64,000 nucleotides of DNA, taken from NCBI GenBank assembly GCA_003991915.1, contig RQTK01000084.1, positions 289,214 to 353,213 on the forward strand, in the 5' to 3' direction. Of this stretch, positions 40,151 to 47,100 are shown one piece after another (within the stretch, counting starts at the first letter, position 1; every line of letters starts with the position of its first letter). Origin of the DNA: Elysia chlorotica. Lineage: Eukaryota > Mollusca > Gastropoda > Plakobranchidae. The notes under the pieces are model-generated. The model had not been told where the DNA came from. It saw only the letters and a program-made list of their open reading frames with translations, and did not search any database. The translations under genes were made by a program, and so were the position numbers.

Positions 40151-41518
40151 CACCAGTTCTCCTGTGGAATCCCATACGGCGCTGATCACATTTAAAATGA
40201 CCAACCCTTCTTTTATAAGTATACACGCAGGAAAAGCCATATTTCTGGCTGTTTCAGAACACTTCTGTTTATTTTTCTTATCTGAATACCCTTTATGTTT
40301 CTTTTGTTATTGCTGGGTTTTTTTCCTTCAGTTTTTTTTTTTTTAAATTAAGAACAATTATGATTATTTTCATCACTACCAGGATGGAAAGATATAGGTT
40401 ATCGTTTCATTCTTCTATCATACGCCTCCTCTTGTCATAGCTTATGTAATCATAATGTGAAAACACTTCATGCAAAGTATCTTTTGATCAGTTGGTGAAA
40501 CAATGAAATATGTGCTACGAGACTGCAAAGGGGGTTGAGTTGAGTTGGTTTAACGTACAGCACTATATAGGCTATATTGTGGACGAGGCCCAAGATTGAG
40601 CCCCACACGAGACAGGGCAGGGATACCAGTTACCATGACTCCTGTCTCAGAAGGTCACATTAAACTGACACCGACCCAAAACCAGTGGGGGGCGAAATCG
40701 TCAGAGCTCGAACCACGGACCTACTGCGTCGGAAGGCAATGTTGCACCCCAGGGCTACTGCATCCCGGTCCCCCTATAAAGGGGTTACAAGTTAACATGC
40801 CAAGGAACGACGTATCTATCGTCTCAGATATAAATCAGTATATAAGTTCTATATCCATGTTTACATCAATCTCATGTTAGCTGTGTGTAACAATCTCATC
40901 CACAATAATGTTTGTGACGTAACCAATATCAATTTAATCCTTGAGATGTTAGCAAACACTAATTAGTCAGTTTTACATGGCATGGCATAATGGGGAAATT
41001 TCCTCTCATGAACTTCTCAGCCTTCACAACAAAAGAAAAATTTCTTTATGGCATAATATTTCGTGTACATTAGCACCGAAGGCTTTCTTAGATGCTAAAA
41101 GCAGCGAAGGTAATAATAAACATTTTTTAAAAACCTTTATATAAAGTGTAAGCGCGAGTTTTACGTTAGTTTACCATTTATTTATCTATCAAAGTAAAGA
41201 AAGTTTTAAAAAATGTTTTCTGATGATCTGATCAATTTTTGCTTTCTGAGGACTATTCCTCTCTATATGTTGAAAGAAGGGTAGATCCTTTTGTTTATTT
41301 GTTTCGGCTTGCAGGAGTTTTGGGAAATCTTACAGAGACAGATAAACACGTACATGTACCATTAATTCAATTTACAATGTTCTCGCAGTAGTCAAATACA
41401 TGTACGACTTTGAAGCTCATCTACTGGCAATTCTTTGAATGTATTTTCCTCATCCTGTTTCTTAATATTTTTGTCTTTGTCTACTCTTTTTAATTAGGAT
41501 CAACCTTACAAGAAGTAG
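18295..41518 (+). CDS. Secreted acidic prohormone, granin/neuropeptide-precursor type
   Basis: Seven coding exons join in phase: 18295-18406, 34634-34785, 36463-36594, 37735-38010, 38301-38421, 39081-39892 and 41498-41518, giving 541 residues. The start is the ATG that opens a signal peptide (residues 1 to about 20, hydrophobic VAFCLGAIFVSMA, cleavage near TG-AP). Convertase-type sites are seen at KR 39-40, 59-60, 283-284, 291-292, 439-440, 457-458, 478-479 and 505-506, and at RR 277-278. GRR and GKR would allow amidated C-termini. Residues 89-264 are rich in Asp, Glu, Ser and Gln, as in granins, and lack Cys. Such proteins pass through the secretory granule pathway and are cut into peptides. 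No known neuropeptide motif (FMRFamide, NPF, ELH, LDLA prohormone-4, 7B2) was matched, so no symbol is given. The gene model is strong; the exact family is unknown. Confidence 0.82.
18877..19030. repeat. (GA)n then (GTT)n microsatellites in intron
   Basis: A GA tract at about 18877-18945 is followed by a pure GTT tract at about 18953-19030, both in the 16-kb intron after the signal-peptide exon. Confidence 0.95.
19443..19795 (+). repeat. Segmental duplication, right copy
   Basis: This is a direct repeat of 16702-17042. Its GTT array has changed length and there are a few point differences (for example AACAAAAAGTCG versus AAGAAAAGGTCG), while the downstream unique part is almost the same. It lies in the intron following the signal-peptide exon. 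Confidence 0.9.
20649..20716. repeat. T56-G12 homopolymer block
   Basis: A run of about 56 T is followed directly by 12 G, after a T/G-rich approach starting near 20530. It could be a reverse-complemented poly(A) tail of a retrosequence or an assembly artefact; homopolymer lengths are not reliable. Confidence 0.85.
21056..21262. repeat. (CT)n with (ATCC)n/(ATCT)n microsatellites
   Basis: Two CT blocks are each followed by CCAT and ATCT tetranucleotide repeats, suggesting the compound unit itself was duplicated. Confidence 0.93.
21837..22375 (+). mobile_element. 5'-truncated L2/CR1-like LINE, 3' end
   Basis: One frame from 21837 to a TAA at 22011-22013 reads the end of a non-LTR reverse transcriptase, including VWNSLPFSLRSAGN and FKKHLKTYLFKNYL. 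The Trp-Asn-Ser-Leu-Pro followed by Leu-Lys-Thr-Tyr-Leu-Phe pattern is typical of the C-terminal region of these elements. An in-frame TAG at 21888-21890 marks it as dead. The 3' part has TG repeats (about 22045-22078), the motif GTAAAGCGCTTTGAGA ... AGAGCGCTATAAAAATG, and a long (ATT)n tail (about 22216-22324). Confidence 0.75.
22515..22805 (-). mobile_element. tRNA-derived SINE, copy A
   Basis: This is a member of the family that recurs at 31929, 32700, 40530, 52150, 53270, 56561 and 57561. Shared body words are ACTATAGAC, TCCTGTCTCAGCCGGTCACATTATACTGACAC and ACCAGTAGGGACTGAAATTGG. The tRNA-like head is on the minus strand at the right end, with a B box read as GATTCGAAACCC. Confidence 0.7.
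22929..25250. repeat. Diverged long-period tandem array in intron
   Basis: Related segments recur along the intron. GAGGCTACAGACCATCGTG (22945), GAAGCTACAGGTCAACCAG (24308) and AAGGCTACAAGCGTGTGG (25158) correspond. TTTGTTACAGAGCGTCCGGTGC (near 23093), TTTACAGGGCGACCGG (near 23590) and TTTGTTACAGAGCGTCCAATGC (near 24452) also correspond, as do the CTGTGATTC ... GCAATCTCTTTTA(T/G)GACTAT words at about 23322 and 23848. Spacing varies from about 0.5 to 0.85 kb. No protein is readable. Confidence 0.6.
25251..28227. other. Intron of prohormone gene, little recognisable
   Basis: A (GTT)n tract lies at about 26330-26412. The segment 26770-27070 is more GC-rich and open in one frame, but shows no family motif. 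A B-box-like TTCGATTCCCAGAGCGGG at about 27585-27605 hints at another SINE relic. The rest is featureless. Confidence 0.45.
28228..28297. repeat. (GTT)n microsatellite
   Basis: A GTT tract with two TTTT interruptions, a short distance left of the foldback at 28321. Confidence 0.93.
28321..28451. repeat. 131-bp foldback (inverted repeat)
   Basis: Left arm 28321-28369 pairs with right arm 28404-28451 over about 48 bases with one mismatch noticed (CATAAAACAATT against CATATAACAATT). The loop holds a further copy of the arm's inner part (TTGAATTTTTAGATGAATTG), so a shorter alternative hairpin is also possible. It resembles a small foldback element or MITE. Confidence 0.88.
28452..30696. other. 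Intron of prohormone gene with one SINE head
   Basis: On the minus strand at about 29960-30050 the sequence reads as a tRNA-like head with an A-box region (CAACGGTAGAGAGTGCGG) and B box (GGTTCGATCCCC). Nothing else is recognisable; open frames are short and AT-rich. Confidence 0.5.
30697..30917. repeat. CT-rich microsatellite with TA end
   Basis: Interrupted CT and TCTA units end in (CT)n then (AT)n at about 30860-30917. The Leu/Ser/Tyr-rich open frames are repeat artefacts. Confidence 0.93.
31821..31903. repeat. 10-bp tandem repeat, TCGAAACC-type
   Basis: Five exact-length 10-bp units of TCGAAACCCG type fill 31821-31870, and two further related units occur by 31903. Encoded reading frames are short and not conserved. 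Confidence 0.85.
31929..32172. mobile_element. Rearranged SINE, copy B
   Basis: The left part is the family body in the same orientation as copy A (TATAGGCTATATCGTGGACAGG, then GCCACACAGAAGCCGGGATGCC and ACTCCTGTCTCA). Just after ACCAACCAGT it switches to a plus-strand tRNA-like head, GGTAGAGCATTGGTCTCCAG with B-box region GCGTTTCGGATCCCACG. The head is therefore inverted relative to its body. Confidence 0.65.
32700..32975 (-). mobile_element. tRNA-derived SINE, copy C (best full copy)
   Basis: The body runs from CACTATATAGACTATATTG through GAGACAGAGCGGGGATACC and CTGACACCGACCCAGCCAG to AATTGGACAAATAAATTTGCC. The minus-strand head (B box read as GGTTCGAATCCCACGG) follows at about 32905-32975. 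Its head retains the clearest tRNA-like A and B boxes among the copies. Confidence 0.75.
32976..34509. other. Intron of prohormone gene, no gene seen
   Basis: AT-rich with T-runs and no recognisable element. The last 200 bases lead into the possible alternative promoter at 34510. Confidence 0.5.
34510..34633 (+). promoter_or_regulatory. Possible internal promoter, or just the 3' splice region
   Basis: TATAAAAAA at 34510-34518 lies 60 bases before an ATG at 34570. That ATG is in frame with the exon starting at 34634 and would supply 22 residues with a hydrophobic stretch (ILTVLLF). However, the hydrophobic codons coincide with the pyrimidine-rich tract expected before the acceptor CTTTCAACAG that ends at 34633. 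Splicing from the upstream signal-peptide exon explains the sequence without a second promoter. Both uses are possible. Confidence 0.25.
34634..34785 (+). CDS. Prohormone exon: first candidate peptide
   Basis: This exon encodes residues 38-88. Lys-Arg at 39-40 and 59-60 bracket an 18-residue candidate peptide, ADEQIVFGNHQNQARVLN. A linker that becomes acidic follows (VDLSADDLTPELPV...). The donor is AAG|GTGAGT in phase 0. Confidence 0.85.
36218..36466 (+). repeat. 52-bp minisatellite spanning a splice acceptor
   Basis: Five units start at AGTTTTAAAC-type words at 36218, 36270, 36322, 36374 and 36423 (periods 52, 52, 52 and 49). Each ends with (A)TGA(G/T)CAGGAG, so CAG occurs at 36255-36257, 36307-36309, 36359-36361, 36411-36413 and finally at 36460-36462, where the next exon begins. 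The array thus copies the exon's own 3' splice site. Confidence 0.88.
36463..36594 (+). CDS. Prohormone exon: charged helical linker
   Basis: This exon encodes residues 89-132 in phase 0 at both ends. It is Ala-, Asp- and Glu-rich without prolines, so it is likely helical (KDLADRADAARKDFEDQDK and onward). The acceptor is the last of five repeated CAG sites. The donor is GAG|GTGAGA. Confidence 0.8.
36672..36775 (-). mobile_element. Degenerate tRNA-like SINE head
   Basis: Read on the minus strand, GACTGACGAGCAAGAGGTCCGCAGTTCGGTTCGC resembles the head at 8560-8650. No clear body was recognised. Confidence 0.35.
37735..38010 (+). CDS. Prohormone exon: granin-like acidic block
   Basis: This exon encodes residues 133-224, dominated by Glu, Asp, Ser, Gln and Gly with no Cys and few hydrophobics; it is the most granin-like part. 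A TTTTTTTTCCTCAG acceptor is followed by a second CAG. If the second AG is used the exon starts at 37738 and Gln 133 is lost. The donor is CAG|GTATGA in phase 0. Confidence 0.85.
38301..38421 (+). CDS. Prohormone exon: start of aromatic segment
   Basis: This exon encodes residues 225-264 plus one base of codon 265. After a Gly/Asp-rich start it becomes aromatic and amphipathic (LNDFWREMYQYMDAYP). That segment continues without a basic cleavage site into the next exon, up to the GRR at 276-278. The acceptor is ATCTCCGCAG and the donor is G|GTAAAC. Confidence 0.85.
38756..38835 (+). mobile_element. tRNA-like SINE head in intron
   Basis: GGCGTGGTGGCAATGGGGTT is followed by a B box in GAGGTCCGGGTTCGCGCCCC. 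The layout is tRNA-like but no acceptor-stem pairing is evident, and it lies in the intron between 38421 and 39081. Confidence 0.5.
39081..39892 (+). CDS. Prohormone exon: main peptide block
   Basis: This exon encodes residues 265-535. It completes a candidate amidated peptide ending LPFDLYR-G-RR, then a short SLA-G-KR unit and a basic AGSRRIKR. A long linker follows with an amphipathic helix (ELYNELEEYLQWELQRR). Lys-Arg-delimited peptides come next: SDAGRDVYGLPIGEAD (441-456), YFFPFADEPGTHWGAFVPE (459-477), a 25-residue acidic one (480-504), and a helical C-terminal peptide starting DYNEAIQRLQRLAMAL at 507. GC content is far above that of the flanking introns. The donor is CAG|GTAACA. Confidence 0.88.
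39966..40146. repeat. (CT)n microsatellite close to donor
   Basis: About 180 bases of CT start some 75 bases downstream of the exon donor at 39892, on the transcribed sense strand of the last intron. Confidence 0.95.
40530..40765 (-). mobile_element. tRNA-derived SINE, copy D
   Basis: Family body (GCACTATATAGGCTATATTG, CACACGAGACAGGGCAGGG, CTGACACCGACCCAAAACCAG) followed by a degenerate head with GAGCTCGAACCACGGACC on the minus strand. It lies in the last intron of the prohormone gene. Confidence 0.7.
41498..41518 (+). CDS. Prohormone last coding exon
   Basis: After the acceptor CTCTTTTTAATTAG the exon encodes DQPYKK and a TAG stop at 41516-41518, in phase 0 with the previous donor. The terminal Lys-Lys could be trimmed by a carboxypeptidase. 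The exon then continues as 3' UTR. Confidence 0.75.
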   Translation, partial: DQPYKK

Positions 41519-41989
41519 GACCATTCCCAGCCCAACCACACAGACAGACAGAAGTGGCAGACTAAAGTGTCCTCCCTCCAGAGAGTTGGGAATTTCGGCA
41601 GTGCAACATCAACATGTGGCAAATGATAGAACTCTCTAAAAACAAACTGAATTCAAGAACGTTATGTGTTACAATAATATTGTTAAAAGCTGCATATGTG
41701 AGAGTGTGCGTGTGTGTATACATTTTTTGTTGTAATGTATAGAACACTACAAACTAGCCACCACTGGACGCTGTTGTGAAAGAGGAAACAATATGTTTTG
41801 GCTCATGGTCATAGATTGATGCACTGTAAGAGAAACGTTTTACCTTTCTGTCTTATCTATTTTTCCAATATTGTTTCCAATCAATTGCTATTGAAATTTG
41901 CTTGTACCCATAATTAAATGAGATTATTCTGAGATGAAAATATTTAAGGATCCAATTTGCAAAGAAAGATTAAAATTTTGGAATTGGCA

Positions 41990-41995
41990 AATAAA
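41990..41995 (+). terminator. Poly(A) signal for prohormone gene
   Basis: AATAAA lies 472 bases after the stop codon. A second AATAAA at 42065-42070 is an alternative. Either would give an ordinary 3' UTR. Confidence 0.5.
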
Positions 41996-42070
41996 GCATT
42001 TAAACCAAATTTTGGTAAGCATTAAATTCATTTCTTTCAAAATGTATCTAGAGTATTTTTGGGGGAATAA

Positions 42071-43679
42071 ATATTTCTTTTATACCATGAGTGTATGTAA
42101 CGGTAACTAAGTACACATATAATGTAGAGACCTCAGTTTTAACTGTGAGTTAATCAAATATAACAAATCCATTAATAGTTTACACTGTTGCAAAATTCAA
42201 AATCACCATTACAATTTGGACAACTTACTCTATAACTCTCCATACACAAATACCATGGTACAGAAAGCGAACACTCATGTATGATGATTTCAAAGTCTTG
42301 TGGATAATATCAGACTTAGAACTGGTTCAACTAAATGGGTAAGCTCCTCTACCCCTGTGTATATATACAGACTGGTCTGGATTCCTGTCTATCTATTGTT
42401 ACAAAATATATTTATGCAGCAACATGAAATGTACATGTATATCATAAACATAAGAAGACCTAGCTTTTGGTTCAAATTTTAAATATCTTTTATTTTATAT
42501 AAAACAATCAAATTTTCACAACATAAAAACACTCAACAAAATTAAAAAATATGGCTGAATGAATTTGAACAGAGCCGTTAGTGTTGAGAAAATTGATCCA
42601 ATAAGCACAATATGAGACAATGTTTTAAAACATTTTAGTTTTCCTTTTCATACAGATTTATAAAGGTTAACCTGCTTGCTCTATCTATATCGATACATAA
42701 CCATCTATTTTCAACTACACATATACATGGGCAATTGTAGATAATTATTTGAAGAAAAAAAAATACTTGAGATTTAAGATCACTTTATTCTGTTATAATT
42801 GAACTGTCAATGTGTTCGTGTAACGATGGAGAGACAATAATAAGATTTGGATTGATGAACAAAAAAAGTTAATTATGTATGGAATCAGCATCTAATTGAT
42901 TACATTATTGAAAATATTTTCGCCCTCCCTGGGAATATTTAAATTATTGTTCTCTAAATGCAGAGTCTACTGAGCCAAAAGGGTGAGCTAAAACATTTCT
43001 TTTTAATTGACCTAGTTGGCAGTTATCTTTCAAATTTCAAATACACATAAATTACAATAGCAAGTACTTTACTGCGAAGTACAAAAGAATATCAACTAGA
43101 CAAGCATTAAACTAAAAATACATTGCAAATATACAAAATATAGGCACCAACATCGTGACATCAATACTGATCCAAATGAAAATAAACTCAGGAGAGGTAA
43201 AAATAAATTTTTACATTCACTTACTCATCTTTAAATATTCCCTTATTTGATCTTGAATTGACTAAGCTATTCAAAAGACTGAGGGTAGATCTAGTCTAAA
43301 TTAGATTTAAGTCTTGATCGGAAACTTCATTTGATTTCCTAGATCAAGGTGATCAAGATCTAGTCAAGACTAGAGTGACTGACTGACACTCTTTCATCGA
43401 GCGTGCTAGATCCTCAAGCCAAGGCAAACATATCCGAACGGCTGTGTGTGTGTGCGTGTGTGTGTCGTACATACTTAATTCTGATTAGATGATATCATGA
43501 ACCATTATTAGTTTCGGAATATTTAAGCTTTCCAGTGATACCAATTTTATCCTTTGAAAACCAAAACTTATTTTGAGAGTGGCGAAACATAACTCGATAT
43601 ATCGAGCACATACAGCAGCGTATGGGGCACCCCACAAAAAGGCTCGTACGGAGTACACACAAAACACAGGCACCAGGTT
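42071..43679. other. Intergenic gap between convergent genes
   Basis: AT-rich DNA separates the prohormone gene (+) and APEX1 (-), whose 3' ends face each other. No gene was recognised. Confidence 0.5.
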
Positions 43680-44067
43680 AAACATGATTATTGGGGTTCT
43701 ATGTGACATCATGTATTTTTAAATGTTTGATCTAGCCAAATAAGTTTGCTTTTAACTCAATTAAAATAAAAAGCAAGGAAAGTAGGCTGTGGAATAAAAA
43801 AAAAAAAAAAGGAAAGTTAAAAGAATAATGCAAAATATTTATTCTCTCATTTTAGTAATTAAAAATATAGAATTTTGGTGGTAATGACAATGTTGTTAAT
43901 GGAAGATCTTAAATTCAACGACTAGAAAATTTATGTAGTGACATAAATGATAAAAAATGGTTTTAAGAAAAACTAAAGGTCTTAAAGCCACAGTGTAAAA
44001 TCATGATCTTTAGACATATTGAAAGAATTTTATATTGTATTAACTAAATAAAAGTTGTCAAACTCAG
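43680..44067 (-). repeat. Copy of APEX1 exon/intron piece forming its 3' UTR
   Basis: This block is a diverged direct repeat of 45716-46069. Matching landmarks include AAACATGAT, AAATGTTTGAT(T/C)TAGC, GTTAATGGA(A/T)GATCTT, ATGGTTTTAAGAAAA, CTTAAAGCCACAGTGTAAAAT and GTCAAACTCAG. It starts right after the APEX1 stop codon. Read on the minus strand in the same frame it still encodes TEFDNFYLVNT, against [11 protein letters not shown] in the true exon. Confidence 0.88.
43838..43843 (-). terminator. Poly(A) signal for APEX1
   Basis: AATAAA on the minus strand, 226 bases after the stop codon. It is the first such hexamer in that direction. Confidence 0.5.
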
Positions 44068-44068
44068 T

Positions 44069-44186
44069 TCATAGGCTTAGCTCCAGGACTATTGGACAGT
44101 GGTCACTGCCCATGACTTTGCTGCGTATGAGACTCTCACAGATGTGCTCCTTGAACCGCTTAGAAACAACAAAATAGTCTAGGCGC
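44069..44186 (-). CDS. APEX1: APEX1 last exon
   Basis: Encodes [11 protein letters not shown], then [21 protein letters not shown] and TGA at 44069-44071. It carries the catalytic Asp-His pair (326-327). The acceptor is TCCTTTTGCAG. Confidence 0.95.
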
Positions 44187-47100
44187 CTGCAAAAGGACAT
44201 TACAAATACATGTTCAAATCTTTTTCAACCAGCGGGATGTTTTACATGTACAACAATCAATTTATTTAATCAAGAATTTTTCAAAAAGATAATTACGCCT
44301 AAAAAAAAAAAAAATAAAGATCATATGGAGAATGTGATACATAAAGTCTATTGCATTTATTCTCATTTGCAAAGAATGTGTCAGACCAAATTTTCAAGTA
44401 TCATATTAAGTACATAAAGAGTAGGAATTTTTAACTTCTTTTAATGTTGGTTTAAGTAATGAAAATAAATTTCAAATATATTGATATTTGTAATTATGCC
44501 AAGAGAAATTTTAAAATGGAATCTGACATCATCCTTTGGTTAAAAGTAACACAGGAGGATCCAAGAATTTCACTCTGATGTAATGTAGGTTTTTCTGTTA
44601 TCAGTTTCCAGTGAATTGGGTAGGAGACACGACTTGTTTTGTTTTGTCATTATGAAAATTCATAAAACCGTCACCACCAAAAAGTGTATCGTCTGCTAAA
44701 TGAATTATTTATAAAAACTGTAATAATTCAAGTTATTGAAAATGAGACAGCACCCATTTTTAAGTTTGTTTTTTGTGTCCCTTACAATAGTTTCTCTATT
44801 TGATTAAACTAAAGTGTAAAATTTGACAGATTGGGCTGGGTGCAAAAATAAAATTTTTGTCCATTTAAAACAAAGCAAGTTAGATGATAATCATTATAAT
44901 GTCTTGTTTTTTATCAAAGTCTCTCTCACTACCTTCCTAGTTAAAATTTAAATAGAGCTTTGTAATTTGATCGCTTCCAAAACATTTCTTTCAACAAAAA
45001 ATAGCAATATGCATCCTACACAAAAGAATTTTAGAAACCATCAAAGCTCACCAGCCAACATTTTTTGCTCGGCAGTTCATCATGTAGGTCCAAAATGTGT
45101 AGGCATCTTTTTCATCTGGATGAAGCTCTCGGAAGGAGTCAATGAAGCCTGCATCAAGGGTCTCGGAAAAACTGTCTCGCTCCTCCTGGGTAAAGCCAGC
45201 ATTCCTCTTGTTTGTTTTGGGATTCTTTATATCTGTGAAAGGTTTGAAAAATAAACCCAGGTGTAATCAGTGATTCTGCAATTAAATCTGATAATCATAC
45301 TTCCTGTTAAAAAATTGTATGGATATGGATGGGGTGTACATGATACAGATGAGTCTAATCAAACACTAATATTTCTAAATTTAAACTTGAATATTTATTT
45401 AAATAATTTCCTAAATTGATGAATGTTCATAACTTTTGAAACATTTTTATTCTATAAAAAAAAAACCTGGCATGGTGGAAAAATGACGAGAGAAATGCTA
45501 TGGCCATCTACAAATACAAGTGAAAAGTCTTACCAATTTCTTGGTGAGCCACGTTCAAATCTCCGCACCAAATGACTGGCTTCTTAGCATCTAAACTTTT
45601 AAGGTAATCCCTAAAAGCAATGTCCCATTGCTCTGTTCGATACTTGAGACGCACCAGCTTACGACCAGAGTTTGGAATGTCTGAAATACAAAAATGTATG
45701 AAAAGAAAAAATGAGAAACATGATGATTATTATAGGTTTTTAAATGACATGGAATTTCAAATGTTTGATTTAGCAAAAAAAAGAAGCCTCTAACATAAGC
45801 AACTAAAATAAGCATAGGAATTTAAAAAATCAAAGCAAAGTTTAACACATAATTCAAAACATTCATTCATTCACTTTAGTAAATAAAATTACAATAATCA
45901 TGGTCAAGTCAACTTTGTTAATGGATGATCTTTAATCTTAATAAGCAGTGACAAGTAAAATGGTTTTAAGAAAATCTTAAGGCCTTAAAGCCACAGTGTA
46001 AAATTATGATCTTCATAAATATCCAAAGAAACTCACATGTATTTACTAAATAAAATTTGTCAAACTCAGCTGTGATACACCGCCCCTCATCATCATGCTT
46101 GGGAATTCCTGCAACATAAACCTAAGTTTTAAGAATCAGGAAATTTAGGGCTTGCAAAGTTAAAAATGTTTTAAATAAAATATATTCCTAATAATGATTT
46201 CATAAGTAAACTATATTAGTTTACATGAAGAAAAAAAAAGTACATTGGTCAGAAGTACAAAAATTACGCCTGAAAAAACATACCTATTTCCTATTCATCA
46301 AAAAATTGCTAAGCTTTATAAAGAGATATGCTTGCATACATTTGTTTTGCTGCTTTTTTAACGTCCAATGCCAGTAAATATGCAACTCATGGATGGTTCC
46401 CAATACTAACATCTGACAATATTTATGTGCTGATACACAAAGACATAGAACAAGTGCCATTACTTTTGTCTCAGCATATAAAATCTTCAAGACTTAGTTG
46501 AGCGCATAATAGAACTAGTAGACTATTACTCTTTCAGAACAGATCTTTTGTAGCCTAATTTCAACAACACAGTGTCTTAACTAAGCAACTTCGTAACTTG
46601 CTGACACTTGACTTCTGTTTCTTTCATCCGAGGATGGGCATGAACTTATTTGTTGGGTGAAAGGTAAAACAATGAGTAAAAGCAGTAAATGTGATTCTAA
46701 GCTGTTTCCTGTAGTGTTCATGTAAGAAATGCACTTCTCTTCACCTGTCAAAGTCTAACTGGGCTTTATATTTTTAAGTGGCTTTCCTATTCATTCACAC
46801 CAAAAGAGAAATAACACTAACTCACCAATACCCTCTGTAATCTTGATGGGTTTTGTCTTGTAGTACATGCCAACGCCCGAGTAGCCCTCTGTGTCTCCGG
46901 ACAGCCAGTGCCCTGTGTAACCTTCCATCTCTGCCTCAGCAGGGATTTTACTCTTGTCACACTTCAACTCTTGCACACACAAAACATCTGGTTTCTCTGC
47001 CTTCAGGTAGGACAGACCGTCTTTCTGTAAAAAAGAAATGCGTAACAAAGATATAAAAACAGACCTGCCTACTTAAAACAGCCCCAATTAGGTACTTCCA

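Noticed and set aside
43485..43712. Extension of the APEX1 duplication to exon 45534-45680
   Set aside because: Landmarks stop matching left of 43680; the minus-strand frame there shows no residues of that exon.
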